NCBI GenBank assembly: GCA_965369375.1
Contig: CBDUQN010000060.1
Coordinates: 1-18,598 of the forward strand
Reading direction: 5' to 3'
DNA length: 18,598 nt
DNA from: CBDUQN01 sp965369375
Lineage (GTDB): Bacteria > Krumholzibacteriota > Krumholzibacteriia > Krumholzibacteriales > Krumholzibacteriaceae
The notes below the pieces were generated by a model. The model worked only from the letters and a program-made list of their open reading frames with translations, was not told where the DNA came from and made no database searches. Positions 8,594-16,501 of the stretch are shown here, piece by piece; the stretch's first letter is position 1; each line of letters opens with the position of its first letter. Made by a program: the position numbers and the translations under genes.

Positions 8594-9301
8594 ATGAAAT
8601 TTGCTGCTATCCTTTGTCTTGTCTCTTTTATCTGCATTGCCGCTGCACCGATTAATGCGCAGTGTCCCATTACGGGTGTTTATTCGACGTATATGGGTAA
8701 CCTGCTGAGCGGCCGCGCTTCGGAGGCCTACTGCGGGGCGGACGGTGAGCCGATTCAGCCGGGCAGACCGGGTAATACCCAGAACGCAGAATCATGGAAT
8801 AATGCGGCGCTCGGCACTCAGTGGAAAGTATGGGGAATGTACATTGATGGGAACGGCGGGGTAGAAACGGGACGCAACGTGGATGAATTCGGCAACGGCT
8901 ACATCGACTATGAGACGAACTACCTCGGGGGCCAGTTCTGGCTCTCGAAGGATCATTCATGGGGCGACGGCCTCAACGATTTGACCGGGCACATCGATTA
9001 CTACAACGTCAGCACTAGGATAACGCTGAGCGGCGGTCAGGTCTCCGGCTATGTATCCAACGTCTATTTCACCGGGAAATTCTACGACTGCGAGGAATGC
9101 TGGCTGCGGTATGTTATAGCCAACGCCATGCTCGTATGGATGCCCGGATGGCCCGATGGTCCGCTCGCAAACTATCCGGACTTGCTCTGCGATGCAACGC
9201 TCGGGGAGCAGATAGACGTCTGCTGCATACAGGCCGACATCTACTGCGACATAGCCACGGAAGAATCGACATGGGGAGCGATCAAATCGCTCTATCGGTA
9301 A
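8594..9301 (+). CDS. Secreted eight-cysteine protein with SWGxIK C-terminal tail (copy 2)
   Basis: Paralogue of the 231-935 product: 235 aa against 234, colinear over the full length and more than half identical by eye. The start is the ATG at 8594, with GGAGGGGA (8583-8590) upstream; a longer frame from 8465 would begin inside the promoter. The signal peptide is 1-22 (I-N-A before Q23-C24). All eight mature cysteines of copy 1 are conserved (24, 47, 166, 169, 199, 210, 211, 218), as is a Trp/Tyr-rich central block. The tail is T-E-E-S-T-W-G-A-I-K-S-L-Y-R (222-235). It has its own promoter and terminator and sits 7 kb from copy 1 with the large operon between, so this is not a simple recent tandem duplication. 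Function unknown; likely a small disulfide-stabilised exported protein. Confidence 0.93.
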   Translation: MKFAAILCLVSFICIAAAPINAQCPITGVYSTYMGNLLSGRASEAYCGADGEPIQPGRPGNTQNAESWNNAALGTQWKVWGMYIDGNGGVETGRNVDEFGNGYIDYETNYLGGQFWLSKDHSWGDGLNDLTGHIDYYNVSTRITLSGGQVSGYVSNVYFTGKFYDCEECWLRYVIANAMLVWMPGWPDGPLANYPDLLCDATLGEQIDVCCIQADIYCDIATEESTWGAIKSLYR

Positions 9302-9331
9302 TTCTTCCGTAAAAAGACAGAGCTTCGCCCC

Positions 9332-9360
9332 ACGGGCTGGCTTCTCGAAAGCCGGCCCGT
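9332..9360 (+). terminator. Rho-independent terminator after the 8594-9301 gene
   Basis: A 12-bp stem with one G-U pair, ACGGGCTGGCTT (9332-9343) with AAGCCGGCCCGT (9349-9360), encloses the 5-nt loop CTCGA. A short T-rich stretch (ATCTTTCT) follows. Confidence 0.8.
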
Positions 9361-9387
9361 ATCTTTCTGCGCCTGCTTATTCTCTAT

Positions 9388-9426
9388 GGGCCGCCGCTAG
9401 TAAGGGCCGGTAAGGGCCGCTAGTAA
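9388..9426. repeat. Short imperfect tandem repeat
   Basis: GCCGCTAGTAA occurs at 9393-9403 and 9416-9426 (period 23), and TAAGGGCCG at 9401-9409 and 9411-9419. The repeat ends four bases before the -35 box of the next promoter. It may be replication slippage or an overlapping pair of protein-binding sites. Confidence 0.6.
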
Positions 9427-9429
9427 TGA

Positions 9430-9458
9430 TGGACATATCACGCGATTTAGTTTATAAT
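9430..9458 (+). promoter_or_regulatory. Sigma70-like promoter for the C25 peptidase gene
   Basis: TGGACA (9430-9435) and a perfect TATAAT (9453-9458) are spaced by 17 bp. The start point would be near 9465, giving a leader of about 88 nt. Confidence 0.7.
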
Positions 9459-9552
9459 AATTATCGATTGTTCTATTCGTCTGGGACAGGAGTTTCGGGC
9501 TTACGTAATCACTCATAGCGATTTCTCGAGTCGCGTGGCTAACGCCTGAAAA

Positions 9553-12500
9553 ATGATGCAGCTCTTACACCGGCAATGCAATAAGCGAATAGCGTCAGGC
9601 ATCTGCAGCGTGCTGCTGTTTCTCGCGTGCCTGACCGGCGCGCATGCGGACCGGCTGAAGGTTGGCACGGAGTACATACGCACCGGCGAGCTCAGAGCGT
9701 CGGGAGGGGATGTTCTTCTTGCCGTCCCCGCGGAATCCGACGGATCAGAGATGATTCTGCAGGTCTCCGTTCCGGATTTCCGGGTTGAGGAAACGGCTGT
9801 ACAAGGCAGGATCTTTCAGAGATTGCACATAAAGGGGTACGGATTCACGTCGCAGCCCGGTCTCCCCCTCCTGCCCAGGAAGGGCTTTCACATAGCGATT
9901 CCAGAAGGATCGACCGCGCTCGTAGAGGTAATGGCGAGCGAGTCCACATCCGAGACAGGTTATGTGATCTATCCCGTCCCGCGAATGATCGTCACGGAGA
10001 CTGAGGACGGATCACTGCAATCGATGGAGGAGTTCTATCACGACGATGCGGCATACGCAACCAGCCGACTCTATCCCGAGCGTATCGCCGAGATCGGTTC
10101 ATACGGAAGTCTGAGAGATGTCCGGTTCGTTCGAATTACCGTCTCGCCGATACAGTTCAATCCGGCATCGGGGGAGCTCCGCATTCACCGGAGAATATGG
10201 CTCAAGGTGACGCTCTTCGGGGGCACGTTCGCCGAAGGGAAAGCCGCACGAGCCGGCACCGTCGATAAACGCGCCCCGTTCGGGGCCGTTTACGAACGTT
10301 TGATGCTGAACCATAGCGATGGTATTTCCCATACTCGGCCGATCATGCGGCCGCACCGAAGGTACGGTCTCGAGTACCTTGACGGCTTTTCATACAAGCT
10401 GGCAGTCAAGGAAGACGGTATATACAGGATCGTTCATCAGGATCTGCTCGATGCAGGGATCAACCCTTCCGCGATCGACCCGCGGACGATAAAGCTTTAC
10501 TACTGCGGAGGCGAGGTTGCCATTCACGTATACGATGAAACGGACGGCACGCTCGATCCCGGCGACTATATCGAATTCTTCGGACTTCGAAACAGAAGCG
10601 AATTTTCCGACTCGAGCATCTACTGGCTTTCCTGGGGAGGCGGCGACGGGATGCGGATGGCGGAGGTCGACTGCAGTCCGGGTGATTCGCTGTCCGTGCC
10701 GGCATCATTTATTCAAAAGTACCATTTCGAGGAGGACAAGCGGTACTTCTGCTGCGTCTACATGGGCGAGGGGATTGACCACTGGTACTGGGATCGATTG
10801 TACGGCCCGACCATGAAAGACTTCCAGGTGATACTGCCCGACGTTGCTGCCGGTTCGAATGATGTGAATCTGACGGTGAAACTGCTCGGTAAAACCTTCG
10901 GTACCCACAGGACGAAGATCAACATCAACTCGGAGCCCGTCGCCGATGAAACATGGGCCGGCGCCTACGAGCACGAGATCACCGTGAGTTTTCCCCATGC
11001 GTACCTCGAGGACGGGCTCAACTATTTGATTCTCCAAGTGCCCACATCCGGGGGTGGTGCGGATCAGTCCTTCTTCAACTGGTTCGAGATCGAGTATGAG
11101 CGGTACTACCGGGCTTACGAGGACACGCTGAGGTTCATCGATTCGAACAGCGGCCCTAACCAGATCGAAATAGAGGGTTTCACGAAAAGCGAAATCGAAC
11201 TTCTCCGCATAACGAATCCCGGGGATGTGGAACGGATGACCGGCTTTGTGATCGAATCCGATGGTCCGGCCTATACCCTTATATTCGAAGAGACAGTCGA
11301 CGATGCGGAATATTTTGCCTTCGCGAGCGATCGCAAACTGACGCCGGATTTTCTCGGATGGTATGAACCCGCCCACTTACGATCATCAGGGAACAGGGCC
11401 GATTATCTGATCATTACGCACGAGGATTTTATCGTTAGCGCCGAGCGTTTGAAGAATTACCGGGAAGGTGACGGCCTCGACGTAGAGGTGGTCGATGTCG
11501 TAGATATCTACGATGAGTTCAGCTATGGAAACTTCGATCCGAATGCCATAAGGGATTTTCTCGAGTACACATACTTCGATTGGACCGGTCCCGCGCCCTC
11601 GTACGTTCTCCTTCTCGGAGATGCGAGTTACGATTACAGTGGAAATTTAGCGCATGGAAACATCAACTACGTTCCCACGCATCTCTTCGTGAGCCAGAGT
11701 GAGTATGTCGAAACCTCGAGTGACGACTGGTTCGCCTGCCTCGTCGGAGGTGACAGGCTGCCCGACATGCTCGTCGGCCGGCTCGCGGTCCAGACGGCCG
11801 CCGAGGCCGAAACAATCGTCGACAAGATAATCGGCTACGAGTCCGCTTTGCCGCAGGGGGATTGGCTCGATCGGGTCCTGCTCGTGGCGGATAATCCCGA
11901 CCTCGGAGGCGATTTCGAGGGCATCAGTGATGTCCTGGCCGACGAGTATTTCGCGCCGGCCGGATTCGACACGGTCAAGTGCTATGTGAGCAGGTGCCAT
12001 CCCGCATGCACGCAGTGCATCATCGATCATATAGACAATGGCGCGGTTATCTGCAACTTTCTCGGGCACGGCTCGATCGACACCTGGACGAGCGAGCAGA
12101 TATTTCTCTCCGATGATGTCTCATCACTCGGCAACGGCAACCTGCTCCCGCTGCTCGTGACCTTTACCTGTCTCAACGGCTTTTTTCACAGCGCAACGGA
12201 TGACAACTGTCTCGCGGAAGAGTTTCACCGCGCGCCGGGCGGGGGGAGCATCGCCAGCTGGGCCCACAGCGGGCTGGATTGGGCGTATTCCTCGGGGATC
12301 ATCGGGGAATGCTTCTACGATGCCCTGATCAACGACGGCAATACGTTTCTCGGCGCCGCCGTCTGTCAGGCGAAGGCGTGTTACCTCGCGACCGATCCGT
12401 ACTACTGGGATCAGGCGATGATGCTCATTCTTTTCGGCGATCCTGCTCTCAGAATGGCTTTTTCCGCAACACCCGATCTGGTGCCGGCAAATATCACATT

Positions 12501-13461
12501 CAATCCCGCTGTACCCGTGGTCGGAACTGTGGACACGGTGACGGCGACACTCTACAACGCGGGACGGGGACTTGCATCGGACATCACGGTGCAATTTTCA
12601 AACGGCCATCCCGACAGCGCGGGAAGCACGATTATAGGAACCGTTCCCGTGCCGTACCTCGAGGCCGGCGGCCGGGTGCCGGTATCCGCTCTCTGGGACT
12701 CGGTTCCCGATGTCGGTTCCTACGCCGTGTATGTCATGATCGATCCCGAAGACGAGATCGCCGAATCCGGCGAGTGGAACAACCTCCTCTGGGATACCCT
12801 TCGGGTACGTTCGGCCGGCGATGTCCTCGACACGATCCCGCCGATCGTGGAGCTCTTTGTCGAGGAAAAGAAGGTGGGGAGCGATTTTTCCGATTACGAT
12901 TACGCTTCGTCCAATCCCCTGATTGAAGCGCATTTGATCGATCATGAGAGCGGCGTTGACATCGATGAGATAAGCCTTACGCTCAACGGGCAGCCGAAAA
13001 TAGAGTTTGAGCTCGAACACGGCGGAAACGGTTCGGAGACCGTCACGCTCCGGTATCAGCCCGGATTTCTGGAAGATTCCGAGTACACGCTGGTGGTGGG
13101 TTGCCGCGACACGTGTATCGTGCCGAATGCGGCGTCCGCGGCGGTCACGTTCGTCGTCGAATCGCACATTAGGCTCAGAGAAACAAGAAATTACCCGAAT
13201 CCATGGAGCAACGACACACGTTTTTACTACTATCTCTCGCAGCAGACCGAGGACGTCACGATACACATCTACTCGGTCACGGGGGCGCTCATCAAGACGA
13301 TTCACCGGGCGCCGGGGGATCAAAACGCGAATGTCGTGTTCTGGAACGGCTGTGACCAGCACGGTGTGGCGGTGGCGAGTGGTGTCTATTTCTATACCAT
13401 TGTCGCCAGCGGTGTGCATGGATCGGACAAGGCGAGCGGCAAGATGGTTTTGATCCGGTAG
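9553..13461 (+). CDS. Gingipain/PorU-like C25 family cysteine peptidase with CARDB-like and C-terminal sorting domains
   Basis: The 1302-aa product has a signal peptide (about 1-32, ending A-H-A). Residues 33-615 form a beta-rich N-terminal region of the kind found in gingipain precursors and PorU. The C25 peptidase domain spans about 616-970. It shows D-Y-L-I-I-T-H near its start, D-E-F-S-Y-G-N-F-D-P-N-A-I-R-D-F-L as in PorU-type members, L-L-L-G-D-A-S-Y-D (687-694), the catalytic His in G-H-G-S (H839) and the catalytic Cys in T-F-T-C-L-N-G-F-F (C873). The 34-residue His-Cys spacing suits the gingipain family. A CARDB-like Ig domain follows (about 974-1090), then a FlgD-like sorting domain opening with a variant N-Y-P-N-P-W (1213-1218). 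PorU is the sortase that removes sorting domains during type IX secretion, so this may process neighbouring exports; a secreted protease is the alternative. The ATG at 9553 (or 9556) lacks a Shine-Dalgarno sequence, unlike the other genes here. Confidence 0.92.
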   Translation: MMQLLHRQCNKRIASGICSVLLFLACLTGAHADRLKVGTEYIRTGELRASGGDVLLAVPAESDGSEMILQVSVPDFRVEETAVQGRIFQRLHIKGYGFTSQPGLPLLPRKGFHIAIPEGSTALVEVMASESTSETGYVIYPVPRMIVTETEDGSLQSMEEFYHDDAAYATSRLYPERIAEIGSYGSLRDVRFVRITVSPIQFNPASGELRIHRRIWLKVTLFGGTFAEGKAARAGTVDKRAPFGAVYERLMLNHSDGISHTRPIMRPHRRYGLEYLDGFSYKLAVKEDGIYRIVHQDLLDAGINPSAIDPRTIKLYYCGGEVAIHVYDETDGTLDPGDYIEFFGLRNRSEFSDSSIYWLSWGGGDGMRMAEVDCSPGDSLSVPASFIQKYHFEEDKRYFCCVYMGEGIDHWYWDRLYGPTMKDFQVILPDVAAGSNDVNLTVKLLGKTFGTHRTKININSEPVADETWAGAYEHEITVSFPHAYLEDGLNYLILQVPTSGGGADQSFFNWFEIEYERYYRAYEDTLRFIDSNSGPNQIEIEGFTKSEIELLRITNPGDVERMTGFVIESDGPAYTLIFEETVDDAEYFAFASDRKLTPDFLGWYEPAHLRSSGNRADYLIITHEDFIVSAERLKNYREGDGLDVEVVDVVDIYDEFSYGNFDPNAIRDFLEYTYFDWTGPAPSYVLLLGDASYDYSGNLAHGNINYVPTHLFVSQSEYVETSSDDWFACLVGGDRLPDMLVGRLAVQTAAEAETIVDKIIGYESALPQGDWLDRVLLVADNPDLGGDFEGISDVLADEYFAPAGFDTVKCYVSRCHPACTQCIIDHIDNGAVICNFLGHGSIDTWTSEQIFLSDDVSSLGNGNLLPLLVTFTCLNGFFHSATDDNCLAEEFHRAPGGGSIASWAHSGLDWAYSSGIIGECFYDALINDGNTFLGAAVCQAKACYLATDPYYWDQAMMLILFGDPALRMAFSATPDLVPANITFNPAVPVVGTVDTVTATLYNAGRGLASDITVQFSNGHPDSAGSTIIGTVPVPYLEAGGRVPVSALWDSVPDVGSYAVYVMIDPEDEIAESGEWNNLLWDTLRVRSAGDVLDTIPPIVELFVEEKKVGSDFSDYDYASSNPLIEAHLIDHESGVDIDEISLTLNGQPKIEFELEHGGNGSETVTLRYQPGFLEDSEYTLVVGCRDTCIVPNAASAAVTFVVESHIRLRETRNYPNPWSNDTRFYYYLSQQTEDVTIHIYSVTGALIKTIHRAPGDQNANVVFWNGCDQHGVAVASGVYFYTIVASGVHGSDKASGKMVLIR

Positions 13462-13514
13462 ATGCATATTGAGCCAGAACCCCGCATCCCTATATAATTT
13501 AAGATATATCTATA

Positions 13515-13543
13515 TTGACATTTCGATATCATTCTGCTAGAAT
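13515..13543 (+). promoter_or_regulatory. Sigma70-like promoter for the first peptide/exoprotein cassette
   Basis: A perfect TTGACA (13515-13520) and TAGAAT (13538-13543) are spaced by 17 bp, almost the same as the promoter at 8438-8466. The start point is near 13550. No terminator for the preceding peptidase gene is visible between 13462 and 13514, which is AT-rich. Confidence 0.8.
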
Positions 13544-13549
13544 CCCCTA

Positions 13550-13887
13550 CCGTATCGGAAAAGGTGCAAATTAAGGGGTTCGTACACGGTACTGGCAACT
13601 TGGGATCTATCGGCTCTTTAATTTAAAAAATCAATTGAGCGATGAGTGCTTTTTCATTGAAGCGCCGTCGCTGACCTATTCGGATCGATATCCGTTTGGG
13701 GGACTTAGGCGATGATGTTTCTTAAGCCGGCCGCGCCTATGAATCTGTTGTATGTGACAGTTCTAGGCGGGCCGGCTTTTTCTGTTCATGACCTACGCGT
13801 ATAGAAGGCGTTCTATTCGTTCGAGAGGGGATGTAGGCTCATGGTTTCACTGTTATCTTTTTGCCTGTGGAAGGAGGTGAATGAGGT
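13550..13887 (+). promoter_or_regulatory. Long structured leader of the first cassette, possible attenuator or ncRNA
   Basis: About 338 nt without a convincing gene. It holds a possible stem TACCGT (13548-13553) with ACGGTA (13586-13591) whose loop contains AAGGGGTTCGTAC, the block GGCTCTTTA (13612-13620), and a strong terminator-like hairpin (13724-13781) still upstream of the peptide gene. AGGGG, TACAC and GGCTCTTTA recur in the same order in the second cassette's leader (16617-16975). The first 230 nt could therefore be a separate small RNA or a conditional attenuator. No named riboswitch was recognised. Confidence 0.5.
13724..13781 (+). terminator. Terminator-like hairpin inside the leader (possible attenuator)
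   Basis: AAGCCGGCCGCGCCTA (13724-13739) pairs with TAGGCGGGCCGGCTT (13764-13778), 15 bp with a single bulged G, across a 24-nt loop. It runs into TTTTT (13777-13781). It lies between the promoter at 13515 and the peptide gene at 13888, so full read-through to the peptide would need antitermination or a second, unseen promoter. Confidence 0.75.
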
Positions 13888-14022
13888 ATGAGGGATGAAA
13901 AGAGGGTAAAGAATGTTCCCGAGTATGAAGCGCCCCGTGTCGTGACCTACCATGAGGACGACATTCTGGAACGTTTGGGGCCTGCACAGGCGTGCACCCC
14001 TGATCCGTGCCCCGTTCCGTAA
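13888..14022 (+). CDS. Small RiPP-precursor-like peptide, copy 1 (44 aa)
   Basis: The 44-aa peptide has no signal sequence. It has a charged N-terminus, the motif Y-E-A-P-R-V-V-T-Y-H-E-D-D-I-L-E (13-28), L-G-P-A-Q-A (30-35) and the end C-T-P-D-P-C-P-V-P (36-44). The start is fixed: a stop codon lies in frame two codons upstream and AAGGAGGTGA (13871-13880) precedes the ATG. A near-identical peptide is encoded at 16976-17107; from P11 on, the two differ at only three positions, while their first ten residues diverge. An acidic leader with a YxxP motif followed by a short Cys/Pro-rich tail resembles precursors of ribosomal peptide natural products, where YxxP is bound by the RiPP recognition element in lasso-peptide systems. 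No modifying enzyme is present here. A regulatory upstream ORF is the alternative. It lies 63 nt before a large secreted-protein gene. Confidence 0.82.
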   Translation: MRDEKRVKNVPEYEAPRVVTYHEDDILERLGPAQACTPDPCPVP

Positions 14023-14085
14023 GAGGGGGTGATTCGAAAAGGAACATTAAGCGATTTTTGCGAAGATAAGGAGGTGTAAAGGAAA

Positions 14086-16446
14086 ATGAGGGTAACACGC
14101 AATTTGATTGCGGTAGCCGGAATATTGATCTTTATGCTCGCTTTCATCTGGACGCCGGCAGAGGCGGAGGAAGATATCATACCGGGTTCCTACAAAGAAT
14201 TGACTGCTCGTGAAAAGGAACTCTATAGCGATCCGCCTTTGCATGCTCCTGCGCAGGCATCACATGCCGCAATGCTGGACTGCCCCTACTGGCGGATCTG
14301 GATCACCGACTACGGCTATTCCGACGTCATGCTGGCCAAGAAGTGGCGTTACTGGCGCTACTGGCCGTGGTACTGGTGGTGGCACTGGGAAGAGATGCTC
14401 TCGGGAGAATGGGCGGCAGCGATCTATTACGATCAGGTACAGACCCCGCCGATTCAGCAGGGCCCCAATGCGGGAACACCGCAGAAGATGTGGCTCGAAC
14501 CGAACTTCGTATACCCGAACTGGACCACCAACTCGGGATTCTGGGTAGTGATTCCCATAACATCCGACCAGAGCGGACCATGCCCGCCGCCCTACCTCGA
14601 TCACAGTTACTCGATGATCAGCAACGGACAGGTGGATATCGAGATCGAGTGCTGGGTCCACTGTGAACGTACCGCCATGGGCAGGTGCGGTTTATGGCCG
14701 TGGCAATGGCGTTCGTATGTATGGAGTGATCCCTGCATACTGCAGCAGTTCTACACCATCACGAACATCTCGACCGGTGACCTGACCAACATGGAGTTCG
14801 TCCAGTTCCTGCACGGGCATCCGGGAGATCACGATGCATACGGCAATCTCGCCGGTTGGTTGGGGAACTGGGAAGTCTACGATCCCACCCTCTACTGGCC
14901 GCCGCCGGTGGATAATTTCGGGATGTACCACTACGACATAACCCAGTGGGGCAGGAAGTACCGGCATGTATGGCCGTGGCCGTACTACTACTGGTGGTAC
15001 TGGGGCTATGAGTATATCGGAATGCACAGCCAGGTGGCGCCGTCATCGCAGAGATCCCCCACCCCGTGGGGATTGGGCGATTATGTCGGCCATGCGCCGG
15101 GTAAACCGGCGCGCCCGGGAGTGCATTGGGACGTTGAAGAGAACAACCTGAATCCCCAGGGGCTGGCGGCGTGCCAGCTCTATCCCGGGGGAGTATTTCC
15201 GATATTCGGGAGCGAGGTTGCCGGTGCCATGGAGTGGTATCTGACCTCTAACCTCGGTCCCGGAATCAGCGTCCAGCACGACGTGCTCCTCACGATCGCC
15301 AACCGTCCGTATCACGGATGGCACTGGGGCTTCGACTGGTGGCACTGGTACTACACCGATTGGGTATGGCCGTACTGGAAGTACCCGAGCGTCTATTACT
15401 GGCACCACCCATGGGGATGGCCGTGGTACCGGATAAAACTCGGCTGGCCGTGGTGGTGGAACTGCTACTACTGGCCGCCGGTGATCAGGCCGTTCTGGTT
15501 CGGTGTGGCACTTCCGGTCGATATGGTTGTTCAGCACAATATGGAGCCGATGGAAGTCTACTTCGTAGCGAATAATCCCGCAGAGCCAAGGGGGCCGGAT
15601 TTCGTGCCGGATCCAATGGTGACCGATGATCTCAACTTGAACCATCCGTGGCCCGATTACGAGTGGTTCGGATTTTCGATCGACGGCTACGAGCTTCCCG
15701 ACTCGATGATGATCGTCTACTGCGAGCTCGGTGGCGAGATGCCTCCGGGACAGTCCCACCCGACATTCGCCGTCCAGACGATGATGGGTGACGCGGAGTA
15801 CGGCTGGGCGCCGTACGCGTATGACAGCACCTGTGTCTGTCCGCACACGCTTGCCGCGACACTCACCTCGTTTTCCGCCAAGGAGGACAAGGGCGGTGTC
15901 GAGGTCGCGTGGACAACGGTGTCCGAGATCGACTTTGCGGGCTTCAACGTGCTCCGGAGCACCACGATGGCGGGAGAGCAGACGAAGCTCAACGCGAGCA
16001 TCATCGCCGCGGAGGGCGGGCTCGGCGGAGCGGAGTATCTTTTCCGCGATGAAGGGGCTGTCGACGGCCTCGCCTACTACTGGTTGGAGAGTGTAGACCT
16101 CGACGGAAGCAAGTTTACTGATGGACCCGTCAAGGTCGGAGACGGCAAGGAAGAACCGGCGATGCCCGGTGTCTTCGCTCTTTCGCAGAACTATCCGAAT
16201 CCGTTCAACCCGACGACTGAGATCAAGTTCGATCTGCCCGTCGCCTGCTATGTGACGTTGGAAATCTACAACGTCGCCGGTCAGCGGGTGGCGACGCTCG
16301 TAAACGAGGATCAGAAGGCCGGCGCCAAGATCGTTCGTTGGGATGCGAAAGATGACAATGGTGTTACGGTAAGCAGCGGCGTCTACTTCTACAAGTTGCA
16401 GGCCGGCGACTTTGTGGAGATCAAGAAGATGGTGCTGTTGAGGTAA
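14086..16446 (+). CDS. Secreted Trp/Tyr-rich protein with Fn3-like and C-terminal sorting domains
   Basis: The 786-aa product has a signal peptide (about 1-27, ending A-E-A). The N-terminal part (28-590) is not recognised and has extreme aromatic clusters: 11 Trp/Tyr among residues 87-101, a run W-P-W-P-Y-Y-Y-W-W-Y-W at 296-306, and 31 aromatic residues (18 Trp) within 409-472. W-P-W occurs five times (93, 204, 296, 445, 454). Many His and Cys are interspersed. Residues about 592-690 form the Fn3-like module common in this secretome (V-A-W-T-T-V-S-E-I-D-F-A-G-F-N-V). A FlgD-like sorting domain follows (700-786, N-Y-P-N-P-F-N-P at 702-709, end K-K-M-V-L-L-R). The ribosome site AAGGAGGTG (14068-14076) lies 9 nt before the ATG. 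The gene follows the 44-aa peptide by 63 nt and is probably cotranscribed. Stacking against carbohydrate, lipid, haem or other flat ligands is possible; function unknown. Confidence 0.93.
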   Translation: MRVTRNLIAVAGILIFMLAFIWTPAEAEEDIIPGSYKELTAREKELYSDPPLHAPAQASHAAMLDCPYWRIWITDYGYSDVMLAKKWRYWRYWPWYWWWHWEEMLSGEWAAAIYYDQVQTPPIQQGPNAGTPQKMWLEPNFVYPNWTTNSGFWVVIPITSDQSGPCPPPYLDHSYSMISNGQVDIEIECWVHCERTAMGRCGLWPWQWRSYVWSDPCILQQFYTITNISTGDLTNMEFVQFLHGHPGDHDAYGNLAGWLGNWEVYDPTLYWPPPVDNFGMYHYDITQWGRKYRHVWPWPYYYWWYWGYEYIGMHSQVAPSSQRSPTPWGLGDYVGHAPGKPARPGVHWDVEENNLNPQGLAACQLYPGGVFPIFGSEVAGAMEWYLTSNLGPGISVQHDVLLTIANRPYHGWHWGFDWWHWYYTDWVWPYWKYPSVYYWHHPWGWPWYRIKLGWPWWWNCYYWPPVIRPFWFGVALPVDMVVQHNMEPMEVYFVANNPAEPRGPDFVPDPMVTDDLNLNHPWPDYEWFGFSIDGYELPDSMMIVYCELGGEMPPGQSHPTFAVQTMMGDAEYGWAPYAYDSTCVCPHTLAATLTSFSAKEDKGGVEVAWTTVSEIDFAGFNVLRSTTMAGEQTKLNASIIAAEGGLGGAEYLFRDEGAVDGLAYYWLESVDLDGSKFTDGPVKVGDGKEEPAMPGVFALSQNYPNPFNPTTEIKFDLPVACYVTLEIYNVAGQRVATLVNEDQKAGAKIVRWDAKDDNGVTVSSGVYFYKLQAGDFVEIKKMVLLR

Positions 16447-16501
16447 CGCCGACTAGGAGGCATAGATAGAGAGAGTTCCGATGATCCTATGGGGCTCTGT
16501 G

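Noticed and set aside
12598..13467. 289-codon and similar - strand frames (also 10705-11376, 3666-4232, 15043-15846)
   Set aside because: All lie opposite clearly conserved domains of + strand genes and show no independent features.
13550..13720. Cyclic-di-GMP (GEMM) or another known riboswitch in the leaders
   Set aside because: The conserved GEMM core bases could not be found in any of the leaders, and no other class was recognisable by eye.
13712..13804. 30-codon frame across the terminator-like hairpin in the first leader
   Set aside because: It is created by the inverted repeat, has no counterpart in the second cassette and only a weak ribosome site.
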